Source: Parasponia andersonii
Lineage: Eukaryota > Streptophyta > Magnoliopsida > Rosales > Cannabaceae
Assembly (NCBI GenBank): GCA_002914805.1
Contig: JXTB01000036.1
Span: 374,660 to 438,659 of the forward strand
Direction: 5' to 3'
DNA: 64,000 nucleotides
In this document: piece after piece, positions 1-11,373 of the stretch
Layout: every line of letters begins with the position of its first letter
Numbering within the stretch: the first letter of the stretch is position 1
Notes under the pieces: generated by a model
What the model saw: the letters and a program-made list of their open reading frames with translations, nothing else
Databases searched by the model: none
What the model was told of the DNA's origin: nothing
Position numbers and translations under genes: made by a program

Positions 1-3000
1 ATTTATTTCATCATCGATTTCTAGGTTTACTTTTGTTCAGTCAAGGTTTATGGCACTTATAATTTTACTGGAGGATAAACTTGTTATTTTACTGGATAAT
101 TTCCTCCTAATGTGTTGACCAAGCGAAAATTTATAAGAAATCCGATTCTAAAACTAAAGGTTTGGATTGTAATTTTATAGAGTACGAATGTATTATAACA
201 GTTATATTTGTCCCTAAGTGGCATAAAGGCACATGTCATTTTTTTTTTCAAAATTTTATTACATATTTATCCGCTAGTAAAAAGACCAAAATATACAATT
301 TATGATAATTCCGTCTTAGTAAATTGTACCCTTCATTACAATTAAACAATTATAATTATTGTAATTATCATTATTGTTTTTCAAATTATTGTTTTGAAAT
401 TTTGTTCATCAATTCAAAAGAATAATATGATCACGTTGGTGAAGGAGCCCTACTTCTCAACTTATATATAAATATATATGCACAAAGAAACTTAAATTTT
501 ATTTAGTTCTAGCAATCTTCCAAGGTTGTTAATTTTTTTAGACTTCTTTTCTTTATTTTTATTTTTTTCAACTAATCAATCAAAAAAGTTTTCTATCAGC
601 ATTGTTAGAATATTCTCTTTCTCGAATATTCTCTTTCTCTCTTTTCAATTTACATTTAAAAAGAAATATAAACTCTTATTAAAAAAATGTAAACTCTATT
701 CGATGTCTAATTAAAACATTGAACAAATCAAGATACTTGCTTGACTAATTTTTTAAAAAATAATAAGAATATTTTTTTTTAACTTTGGTTTTAAAAAATA
801 AATGCCTTAATATCACCAGAGTTGCCAGAATCGATAAATGAATTAAATTGATAGGATAAATATAGAAATATCTATTTTAAGAATGATAAGGGGTGCTAAT
901 ATTAAAAATTACAATTTTTAAAATATTCAGCAGGAGATTAATTTAGATTTAGAGTACCTTTATGCTGCTTCGTGTGCAAATAGAACTTTCCATGTCAAAT
1001 TTTATTACATTTTTTAGTTGATATTTTAAATTTAAGAATTATAGTATGATTCATTTATTTTTTTAAATAACTAATAATTATTTTTTTTGGTTTAAGTATA
1101 CTGTATTTTGTTAATCTTTAATTTAGTTAGATTTTGTTGGTGTGGATTTTGGTTCATGAACTAACGTGCGTCATGTGCTTTGAGTGGTTCTTCCTTAAAG
1201 GAAGCCAAAACCTAAAGTTGATATAGGTGTGATCTGTACAAACTTGAAAAAAGTTATGATTAGACTTTTCACCAACTAATAAAAGGTGGTACCGGTGTGG
1301 TACCTGCCAAATCTCCTAAATAAAAAGATCGTCAGTGATGCATTCAATAAAGTATTTTGTGGAATAGTGAACCGGTAGTAAATGAATGATAAAAAGAGAA
1401 AAGGCTAAATAGAGAAATATGGTTTTGGGAATTTATGACGGATTACCTCTTTCAGGTGATTATGGAGCTATTTATAGTGTCTTTGTGATCCCCAAAAAGT
1501 TAGGGTTGATATCTACGTGTCTCTGAAAAAATAGAAAGAAATCTCACCCACCCGCTCGTATATACACGAGTATGTGATTGGGCCAGGTGTCGGTATTTCT
1601 CAGGTCTGCGCCTTCTTTATTCTTTATTATATTGATGGTCAACTATTTCTCATTTCTTTATTCTTTCACCTAAGTACCTGACCAAGGTGCAGTATGAAAT
1701 CCGACCAAAGCGATTTTCTATCTTAGTGGGCTTGGTTGTGTCACGGTTGATCAATTTCTTCTTTAGACTTATGCGGCTCTTTTTTGTGGCAGGATGTAAC
1801 CTCAATCCCTGCTTGACTTTGTCTGTAGGTAGGATATGATGTCGTTTTTGGTCAATATCGCGATGTGTCGTTTCTGACGTGTTGAATGTGTCATTTTTGA
1901 TTCACTCGGGGAAACTACCCTCAATAACTTTAATTTGTATTAAATTTTATTTGGAATCTAATTGTCTTTTGCATAATTAAATTTAATGAGGTATGCAATT
2001 AGAATTAGGAAAAAAAATTAGTAATCAATTAATAGAACTACATTTTAAAAAAATTAAAAAAAATCCAACTTACATACGTAAGTGTATTATGTGCTTTTAG
2101 CTAATTTTTAATTTAGTTAGATTGATATGAGTTAATTTTTTGTTAAGTCTTTATTTAAAAACAAAAAAAAGAATTTAATTATCTAGTGGAGAACCAAAAT
2201 TAATAACACATGAAATGAAAATTAAATATGAGAAGTCAAGTGATAAATTAGATTTAAAAAAAATCCTAGCAGCAAATAATGAACAGGTTACCTACCATGA
2301 AAAAGATTAATGATCTTTTATATTGAGATAACCAGTAAATGAATTATATTTTTTAGGATATAACTCAGTTAATTATAGCCAATCATAATTAAACGATCCA
2401 AATTAAATCATAATTCATCATAGTTTTATTTTTTATTTTAATGATAAGTTGGGGGAAAAAAATAAAATAAGAAAAGAACTTTAATGAGTAGTTTTTTATT
2501 ATTTTTTTAAATAACGAATTTTATGAGTTGTTGTTGTTGGTGATTAATTGTGGAAACTGCAAAGGATGGGATGGGCAACCAGCCAGCCAGCCAAGTCAGA
2601 AAGCTAATGCTTATGTCAAACTAGAGCTCTGAGGCCAGGAGGGCAAAGCAACTTTGAATTCAAAATGTTGAGGACATTCAATCTATATTATATTGTATTA
2701 ATATGAGCGCGCCCGCCTCCTTGTTTCACATTATAATATAATGTGTAAATAAAGTTAATTTTAACTCATTGAAAATTACATTTTCTACGGTAGCCTATGT
2801 ATATTTTATGACCTAAGATCAATATTTTATACTAAACTAAAGGAGTGATTAACTCTAGCATGCTCTAGTGATCATCCTATTTTTGGATTATACTTCTCGA
2901 GTCATGATAATCCTTACTTCCAACTTGGTTATGCGGAGAAGTTGTTCTGATATTAAAGAACTAGATAGACTTTGTTCAATAAGAACTAAGTGAAGTAAGA

Positions 3001-3660
3001 AAAGAGTTGAAATTAACAATTATAAAAGGCCTATCAGCTATGATCCATAAACATCCAAGTGAGATTTTTCAGTTTAATTGAAGGAGCCAACCAAACCAAG
3101 TTCATTATTATTTATTAGTCACTGGCTGGCAGCTTCCTCAACTTCAAAAGACAAAAACAAGAGAAAAAATAAAAGAAATTATTAACAAAATAACACCATA
3201 AAATATAAAAACCAGAGGGTGCCCAAATCAGTTTCATGCACTCATCTATACCAACAAAAGATTTCAAACCATAAACACAGGAAAGAACAGAGAATCTGAC
3301 CCTGCAAACTCCAACTTTGCCCCTATAGACTCATCCTCACTTGGGCAAAAAAACCTCTTTATGTACTTGCAAGAGTTAGAAATAGGAAAGAGAAGTAAGA
3401 AAATGACAAAATGCCTCAATCAAAGTGAAGTAGTGAACCCCCCCCCCCCCGCTTTTTTTTTTTTAACAGTTTCTTTTTTACCTTGCAAAAGTGAAAATTT
3501 TGTAATAGATTATATATTTTCCCATCATCAGTGCATCACTTTTTTTTTTCCTTAAAAAAAAAAGAATAAAAAGAATGAATAATTTTTTATGGTTAAAAGT
3601 TAAAACTATAAAAAGTGGCCTTAGATTTGTTGAGCTAAAAGAAAGATTCCAAAATTTTTA
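1..3660. other. AT-rich intergenic DNA
   Basis: I find no supported coding region here; the stretch is dominated by A/T runs. A section at about 1,140-1,925 is less AT-biased and has the texture of an old LTR fragment, but I found no matching second copy, primer site or target duplication. A short C run followed by a T run lies near 3,440-3,465. The part closest to 3,660 probably includes the upstream region of NPGR1. Confidence 0.5.
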
Positions 3661-3664
3661 AAAA

Positions 3665-3772
3665 CCCAGAACAACAGAAACTTGAACCGAGGGGTAGCTT
3701 TCATGGTCTCGACGACTTCTACATACGAATCGCGTTTTTGGATTCTTGGTTTGGTTGTTTTTTCATCAGGTG
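3665..3772 (+). promoter_or_regulatory. possible non-coding first exon of NPGR1
   Basis: A less AT-rich block ends in a good donor (G|GTAAGT, GT at 3773-3774). A plausible acceptor (CTACAG) ends at 4203, about 135 bases before the NPGR1 start codon. Together they suggest a 5'-leader intron of about 430 bases. This rests only on splice-site appearance. Short reading frames in the block look fortuitous. Confidence 0.3.
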
Positions 3773-4339
3773 GTAAGTCCAAAGCTCTCTTCTCATTGTT
3801 TGTCTCGCCCATATCATCATTTTCAACCTTAACAGTTGTCTTCTTTCAAAGCCTCTTCATTTTTGTTTTGTTTTTATTTTTCATAATAACATTCATAATA
3901 TCCTGATTCGTCTATATTTCTCATTGTATGGTCTATTTTGTTCACATTGGTTTTTGCTTCTTTGTGGATCTATTTGTTGCTTTCTACTCTCTATCCTTTT
4001 TCCCAAAGGAGTTTGCTCAACTAATTTCAAAGTTGGCTTTTGTAAAACCATTAACTTTTCTTGGGCACTATATTTAATTTATTTTTAGTTTTAGAGAAGA
4101 TTTCATTGTCACATTTAATTTGTCCATCCCTACAAGTCATGTTCACGTGGATAATTATTTCTTTGCTAGAATGGGGTAACTTATAGAATTGGCTTTGCTA
4201 CAGGACATGTTTCAAGTATCAAGTTTCAAGTCAATCTCCTGGTGTCACATGTGAAAGACATCACTGGGAAATGATTTTAGTTTAACCTTCATTTTTCTCG
4301 AGAAATTTTTTTAAAATTTTTTAATTTTTTTGAGGGAAG

Positions 4340-7274
4340 ATGTTGTGTGCTTGTTCTGGGGAGCAATTTAAATTAGAAGAGCCACCCCAGTCACCGGAGT
4401 CACTTGCCACAAGAGACTTCTCGGCGAGTGCTCTCTCGTCAAGAACCGGAGACTGGGAATCAAAATTTGAAGACATACAAGTGGATGAAGCTGAATCAAC
4501 TCTAAAGGAGGCTCTTTCGTTGAACTATGAGGTGGGTTTGTTTTTGTTTCTATTTTAATTACTTTTTTCAGAGTCCAAAACCTTCCCTCGTTCTAATTTC
4601 TCTAATGGAAACTAGCTTGTTGATTTTGATTCTCTTTGATTAACTCTTAAATTAAACATATCGAGTCTACTGTATCTGAATGCATTACAGGAAGCCAGGG
4701 CCTTGTTAGGGAGGCTTGAATATCAAAGAGGAAATTTTGATGCTGCCCTTCAAGTATTTCAAGGCATTGACATAAAAAGTTTAACTCCGAGGATGACTAA
4801 GGCTATTGTTGAAAGAACTCGGCAGAGAAAGCCGCGTTCTAAAGGCGATGTTGTGCCACCTGGGATAATGTCTATGCACTCCGTTAGCCTCCTTGTTGAA
4901 GCAATACTACTTAAGGCAAGATCAATGGAGGAACTTGGAAGATTTATAGGTACGAACACTTCTCTTGTGGTGGTTTACTTTTAATCTTTTTGAACATCAT
5001 TATAACTGAAAATTTCGTATTCTAAGTCGAATGTTAGGTGTCTTTGGAATTTTTACAAGGCACAACCTCTTATAACATAGAGAATTTCTTAGTTACTTGT
5101 ATAGAGTTGGTTCTGATTCGTTTCTCAATCATCAGATGCTGCAAAGGAGTGTAAAATAATTCTTGACACAGTTGAATCGGCACTACCCATTGGAATGCCT
5201 GAGGGTATTGGCGAGGACTGCAAATTACAGGACATGTTTCATAAGGCATTAGAGTTGCTCCCAGATCTGTGGACAAAGGCGGGTTTTCTCGATAATGCTA
5301 TTACAGCATATCGCCGGGCTCTGGTCAAGCCATGGAATTTGGATCCAGAGAGGTTGGCTGCTGTACAGAAAAACTTGGCCTCTACGTTACTCTACGGTGG
5401 TGTTGAAACAAACCTTCCTCTTCAGTATCAAGTATGGGGTCCAACAACACCGAAAAATAGTGTAGAGGAAGCAATCCTTTTGTTATTGATACTCATGAGA
5501 AAGGTGGCATCCCATGAAATAAAGTGGGATCAAGAAATCATGGATCACCTGACTTTTGCGCTTTCTGTATCTGGACAATTTGAACTATTAGCAGATCATG
5601 TTGAGCAGGTTCTTCCTGGAATCTATAAGCGAGCCGAGCGATGGTACTTTCTTTCTCTGTGTTATAGTGCCGCAGGACAGGATGAAGCAGCTATAAGCCT
5701 TCTAAAAAAAGTTGCAGGCAGTTCTGAAGCAAAGCAAACACCCCACTTTCCTTCTTTCCTTTTAGGAGCAAAGCTGTGTTCCCAAGATGCAACTTATGTG
5801 AAAGAAGGGATACAGTTTTCGCGTAGAGCAATTGATTTGGCCAATAATCGATATGAGCATTTTAGGGGTCAAGCTCATAAGTTCCTTGGTGTTTGCTATG
5901 GCAGTGCAGCCAGAGCTTCTGTGTCGGATTCAGAAAGACATGTTCTTCAAAGAGAGTCTTTGAACTCTCTAAACCATGCTGCTCTTAATGAGAAGGAGGA
6001 TCCTGAAGTGTTATTTAGCCTTGGCCTGGAAAATGCAGTGCAAAGGAATCTAAAGGCAGCTTTTGATAATGCAATGGCATACACTGAAGTGTTGGCTGGC
6101 AGCAGCGGACGCGGTTGGAAGCTTTTAGCCCTCGTTGCTTCTGCAAAGCAGGAATTCAAGGATGCTGAAACCATAGTTGATTTCGCTTTGGATGAGGCTG
6201 CGAGAATGGACCAGTTAGAACTTCTCAGATTGAAAGCTGTGCTGCAAGTTGCTCAGGAGCAACCCAAGCAAGCAATAGAAACCTACAGACTTTTGCTAGC
6301 TCTGGTTCAAGCACAAAGGGAGCTTCAAGCTAAGAATTTTCAGCAAGCAAAGAACTTAGATTCCGAGGTGTGTACTGTATCCCATACTTGTCTATGGTGT
6401 TTATGATTAAGTAACCTGAAGAAAGTACAGACGTGCTTACAGTTTACTATTTTTCTGTGAATTGGGTCATTTCAAATTGAAAACGTCCATGTTACTTTTC
6501 CTCCAAAAGAAGCAGCTTGTACTCAATGTTCTTTCATACAAGATAATGGGGGTGTCTAAAGTCATTTTGTCTTCACTTTCTTTTTTCCTTGGTTTATGCA
6601 CGCATGGGAATATTTGGAGAACTTTAAAGTTGCTTTGAGCAACAGTCACTCACTCAATATTTCCATGTTCCATAGATTAAAACTTTATTACCCGAAATAC
6701 TTTCTCAAAATCTTCATCTCTCTTCTTCAGGCATTAGCAGAAAGAAAGTTGGAAACTGAAGCATGGCAGGATTTAACTACCATTTATACGAATCTCAGTT
6801 TGTGGGCTGACGCAAAAATATGCATGGACAAAGCCAAGTTGATCGAGTTTTATTCTCCGAGTAGTTGGCATACTACGGGTAGGAATCTTTCCCTGTTGTC
6901 TAGTCCTTTCAACGGTTTCATTTCTGAAACATGAGTATAATCACTAACCATAACACATTTCAGGTATGTTGTTCGAGGCACAATCACTATACAAGGAAGC
7001 CCTTATTTCATTCTCACTCTCGTTGTCGATACAACCAGATTACGTTCCAAGTATTGTTTCAACTGCAAAAGTGTTGATGAAACAGAGTAGCCAATCAGTC
7101 CCAATTGCGAGAAGCTTTTTGATGAACGCTCTGCGATTAGAACCGACAAACCATGAAGCATGGTTGAATCTCGGATTGCTTTCGAAATCCGAAGGGTTAT
7201 TACAACAAGCAGCAGAATTTTTTCAAGCTGCACATGAGCTCGAGATGTCAGCTCCAGTGCTAAGTATTGTGTGA
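4340..7274 (+). CDS. NPGR1: NPGR1-like TPR protein (No Pollen Germination Related 1)
   Basis: Five coding exons fit at 4340-4531, 4691-4949, 5136-6367, 6731-6878 and 6964-7274. All junctions are GT-AG, phases agree, and the product is 713 residues. The start MLCACSGEQF and the following conserved segment (SPESLATRDFSAS, DIQVDEAESTLKEALSLNYEEARALLGRL) are hallmarks of NPGR1 rather than NPG1. TPR-like helical pairs run through the large third exon and the C-terminus (AWLNLGLLSKSEGLLQQAAEFF is one). NPG proteins are calmodulin-binding TPR proteins. In Arabidopsis they scaffold the plasma-membrane PI4Kalpha1 complex, much as TTC7 does in animals, and NPG1 is needed for pollen germination. No break is visible, so the gene looks functional. 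The assignment to the NPGR1 branch is from memory of the family. Confidence 0.95.
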
Positions 7275-8662
7275 TGGTTGATTTCCCAAACAAACTTGAA
7301 GCACTTGGCTGCTATTACAACGGGGGAGTTAATCAGATTTGATTTTCTGAATGACGGGATTATTCTTGTTCCACTCGCCTGGAATTTCATTCCTTCAATT
7401 AAAATGTATAGTAGCCGTGGCTACCCCATTGTAGCTTTTTCATAATGTACTTCGATTTGAAGCACGCTGTTGTTTGTCCCTGATTCGTTTTGATTATATT
7501 AGCGTAGAATCAGCCCTGGATGTTTTCGTATGTAGCCTTGTAATTCGTGCCCTCTAATTCAAAACGTAGTTTAGCTTTATGGCTTAGGGGCTCCTTTTAA
7601 GGCATGCTCCATTCTCTTGTAAGCATTTTGTGCCTTAAGTCAGCGGGTTTGATATGATGCTACATTCTTTCAGCTTATTTGACTAGAAAAAGGAAAGTGA
7701 ATTAGATGTTCAATTACCCAATGTCCTTGTTTACATTAGATCCGTTGAAGAAGGAAAGAAAAAGGCATCCCTTTTTTCACAAAAACCATACGGATTTTAT
7801 TACTACCGCCACTCTTTAGGTCGAATAATGCAAACAATCTCCACAAAACAGAAGATGGCCCAAGCTGAAAGTGACTGGAGATGCAGAAATCCAGGACAAA
7901 AGGTGTACATTGTAGCTTCATTACTGATTCTTATCATAAAAACCCAGTTACAAGTATATTTGTTAATTTACAGAATAAAGATTGAGAATAATTATTGACT
8001 TGAAGTTAGAGATATAAACTGCATTAGCCGGCACTGCAGGGAACATGGTTGAATCCATTATGAACACTGCGAGACACAACATACAAGTCTGATAAGTAAA
8101 AGAACACAATTCCGAAATATCCCCGACATTCCATCCCTTTCAGTAACACATACTACATAACGTAATTACATTGTTGCTTTGCATGGTTGCTTAATGTGGC
8201 TTAAACTTGCTGCGTTCAGCATGTTTTTCTTGCCTAGAGAAGCTGAGATACTAAAAACCCGTTTGCTAGAAGAGAATAAAGAGTAAGTCGTGTTGCTAAG
8301 TAGATCGGTTTACCATCTTATCCACGAAAATTTATAGTAGTCTATACATGCATTACACATTTATGAAGAGTATGAGGTACTAAAAAAACCGTTTGCAGAA
8401 GAGAAAAAACACCAAATACTTGTTTAGCCACTAAGACCAGTTTACTGTTTACCATCTATTCCTATGAAAGTTTATAATAGTCAATACATGCATCAAGCAA
8501 TTATCAGAGCCAAAAGCTTCACATAAGTAAATAATTTCAATATGTAGTATACATACATGCGATATGTGTAAAATCTAAGAGCAATTAGATTCGATAAGGT
8601 AGAAGTTTGTCACGAACTTACAATAAACAGTTGTTGGACAGAGCAGAAAAGAATACTTAACC
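7275..8662. other. convergent 3' regions of NPGR1 and the SVIP-type gene
   Basis: This is the downstream DNA of two convergent genes. The first few hundred bases should be the NPGR1 3' UTR and the right part the 3' UTR of the small minus-strand gene. No coding region is supported. A diverged direct duplication lies at about 8,250-8,500 and is listed separately. Confidence 0.5.
8250..8500. repeat. diverged direct duplication of about 125 bp
   Basis: Two adjacent copies, about 8,250-8,372 and 8,377-8,500, share ordered blocks: an ACTAAAAA..CCGTTTGC segment, an AGAAGAGA segment, a TTTACCATCT segment, and a tail ATAGT..ATACATGCAT. Small indels separate them, so the duplication is not recent. It lies just downstream of the last exon of the SVIP-type gene and could be part of its 3' UTR. 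Confidence 0.6.
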
Positions 8663-9819
8663 TCAACCCATTTGCCACTGCATTTACAAACACCAACCAA
8701 ACCAACAAAAGAGTCAAAATTGGGAACAATCTGCTCTCATCACACATGACAGAAAATATAAGAACTAAGGTGAAAATTCTGAGTCTCTTTTAAATTAGGT
8801 TAGGCACTTAGGTATATCAATATCATAGTTGTTGCTGTTGTTGATTTTTTTTTTTTTCCTGGCTATCAATAGTAAAACTGCAGTTGTATGCATAACAAGG
8901 CTATAAAACAAAGTTCGCAACTATTAAGAACTTAAGAACTAGACCATGTAACAAAACTTGGGAAATATTTGTGTAACTATGATTTTTTGTTAGGATCATG
9001 TATTAAAACTTTTATAATCACTAGAAACCTTTAAAACTGGTTCGCCTTTGTTAGAGTTTGCTGCTTGCTTTGCTAGCCCCTGTTGCTGTGCACGTGCAGC
9101 TCTTCCTGCTGCGGACTTTTCAAACTGCTCTTGCCTGCAATTATGTCCAAAAAAAATAAAATAAATAAAGATGGTAATAATAATATAACCTGAACACATA
9201 AAGGGGGGAGTTAATTTTCGATGACATAATCTAATCTTTAGATTGGTATGGCAAGGTCTGTCATATAAGTTTCAACACCAAATTCGAAACAATGATCGCC
9301 TAGCTGGTAAAGCACCTCTAGACCAAGGCAATAACGTCTTCAATTCCTATTATTCATAATTGACCACATCACAAGAATTTCGCACCAAAACGATTCTCAC
9401 TGGCAAGGATACAATAACGTCTCCACCAAACTCAAATACCAACAGAATAATTATTTTTTTGCCCCCCACCTAATTTGACAGATTCATCAAGCTTTTTCTA
9501 ACATCTATTCTAAGAGGACAGAAAATAGAAAATTAAATTTTTTTAAAAAAAAAGTATTGAATTTGACGCAATAGCGACCAAAACTCAAAATCCATATGAG
9601 CTTGTTGAGCTTCGACAGAAATTTGAGTGTAATAATTTTGGAATATAATTTGGGGAAGAAAATAAAAAAAGAAAGAAAGAAAGAAAGAAAGAAAGAAATG
9701 AATAACCGTTTTTCAGCGGCTTCGGCAGCTTTGGCACGAACTTCTGCGGCGGCTAATCTTTCCTCTTCTTTCCTCTCTTGCTTCTTCTCTTCGTCCAAGC
9801 AAGACACGCACTGCCCCAT
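8663..9819 (-). CDS. SVIP-type small VCP/p97-interacting protein, 77 residues
   Basis: Three coding exons on the minus strand, 9819-9707, 9134-9029 and 8677-8663, are joined by GT-AG introns with consistent phase and give 77 residues plus stop. The N-terminus MGQCVSCLDEEKK has Gly2 for myristoylation and Cys4/Cys7 as likely palmitoylation sites, so membrane attachment is expected. A charged Ala/Glu/Arg helix follows (RLAAAEVRAKAAEAAEKR), then an Ala/Gln-rich segment and the end NKGEPVLKWQMG. Human SVIP has the same length and a similar MGxCxxC start; it binds p97/VCP and inhibits ER-associated degradation, and related small proteins occur in plants. The last exon encodes only five codons including the stop and was found by looking for the conserved WQMG end. 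A (GA)n tract abuts the start codon. The p97 role is inferred from the family. Confidence 0.85.
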
Positions 9820-9850
9820 CTCTCTCTCTCTTTCTCTCTCTTCTCTGCTC
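9820..9850 (-). repeat. (GA)n tract abutting the SVIP-type start codon
   Basis: On the gene strand the tract reads GAGAGA and ends at the ATG at 9,819. Its plus-strand form is TC-rich. Confidence 0.8.
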
Positions 9851-10630
9851 TCTAATCTGGCTAATTCCCAACTTTGACTCTTTTTTTGTTTTTTTTTTTA
9901 TTGGTAATATTACGGCTGCAGGCTGGCGGTACCATTGATATGAGGCAAGTACACCCACGATGCTACAACACCAACATGCCACGTCATAAAGTGGATTTCC
10001 AATGTTGGTGGATGTCTTTATAAAATTCTTGTGTCGTTTCATCGTTCTTGTCGTCTCATATTTTGTTGTCGTTTCCTCCTCGTCTCAGCGCGTTTGGCCG
10101 TTGTCGTTTCTCAGTTCTTTTAACTTTATTTTTATTGTTGTCGTTTTACAGGATACAGTCGCTCTACAATTTCCATGTCGCTGTGTACTTGACGTATAAA
10201 CAGAGGTGAAGGTCGTTAGTTAAATTATCTACATCTATGCCATCTTCTTCCCTGTTACTCACTGTGAATCTAGTTTTTCTTTCAAAAACTGAAAATGACT
10301 GATAATGTCAAGTGAATGTGATGATGCGGAGAGTACAACTTAACAATTGAAAACATTTCAGAGGTGAAGAAGTCAGGGACAGTTTTTTTTTTTTTTTTTT
10401 TTTTTCTAAGTACTTCAAGTTTAGGGTGTCGTGTAATTTAAATTTTATAGTTAAATTTTGTAAAATATTAATATTTAGAAATTAAAAATTATTGAAAATT
10501 AATATTAATTTTCGACTAATTTTAATACTAAAAAAATAATAATATTTTTTATTAAAATTAGATTAATTTTTAAGTTATTATTATCTTGAAATTAAGTAAA
10601 CTTACAGCATTAATTCTTAGATTTTCTTAA
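9820..10630. other. upstream region of the SVIP-type gene, then AT-rich DNA
   Basis: The first about 150 bases hold the presumed 5' leader and promoter of the small minus-strand gene, starting with a TC-rich (GA on the gene strand) tract at 9,820-9,850. The remainder is T-rich, including a run of about 25 T at 10,381-10,406, and ends at the left LTR of element A. No convincing coding region is seen; short frames lack homology I recognise. Confidence 0.5.
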
Positions 10631-11373
10631 TGTTGGTGCTGTTTTTACCAACTGTTCACGTGTTTTCGTTATCTTAGAATGTTTTTGATCTCAAGTCAGG
10701 TCGGAGAGGCGGGGGCGGCACCTCCGATGCTTAAGTCAGACATTTACTCCCAAGATTGAATAACAAAGACTAAATTTTTTCTTATAATTTTTTTTTTAAT
10801 TTTTATGTATCTCCCCTGTAACGAGGAGATATATGGCATATATATATAATCCTAGAGCTGAGAACCTACCAGTTCTCAATCTCAGGATCGAGTACCCTTT
10901 CTCATCATGACTTACTCCAGAAATCACAGGCCGTGATTACCGTAATTTCCCTTGCATTGTTGTGATCTGTTTTCTGCCGTCCCCTATGGTACGAACCTAG
11001 CAGGGGTGAGACTTTGACAACCTGCCGTCCTGTCAGGACGGTTTGTCCAATGCGCACACCTACTCAGGATTGCATTGAATGTCCTGTCTGGGTCTAGAGT
11101 AGTGCGCTGCCTTCAATGATCTTATGGCGGAAGACCCTCGAGGTTTCTGACCTCTAGCTGTCGAGTCAAGAATTAGATTGGGCTGAACCTACCCAGGGTC
11201 TGGGATGGGTTCAGCCATGGCCTGCAACAACCAATGGGCCCATGTCGTATCATGTACGACTTATGTGGCTTTTAAACGATCTTCCTGGACACGTGTCGAA
11301 CGGTGTGTCCCCTGCCATCTGTTCTGCCACTTAACCGTCCACATAGCTCGCGATCTAGGAGTAAGCCCCACGA
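10631..11373 (-). repeat. Element A left (3') LTR
   Basis: Starts TGTTGGTGCTG and ends near GTAAGCCCCAC, and aligns along its length with 13,828-14,576. The shared blocks include a GGAGAGGCGGGGGCGG motif, CTCAATCTCAGGATCGAGTA, and the run GGACACGTGTCGAACG near the end. Confidence 0.85.

Noticed and set aside
3621-3906. Overlapping short open frames on both strands upstream of NPGR1
   Set aside because: Low-complexity Phe/Ser-rich products with no family resemblance. A non-coding leader exon explains the less AT-rich block better.
9596-10042. Long frames on both strands over the SVIP-type first exon
   Set aside because: They run through the intron's GAAA repeat and the GA tract. The short exon with MGQCVSC and correct splice sites fits the family.
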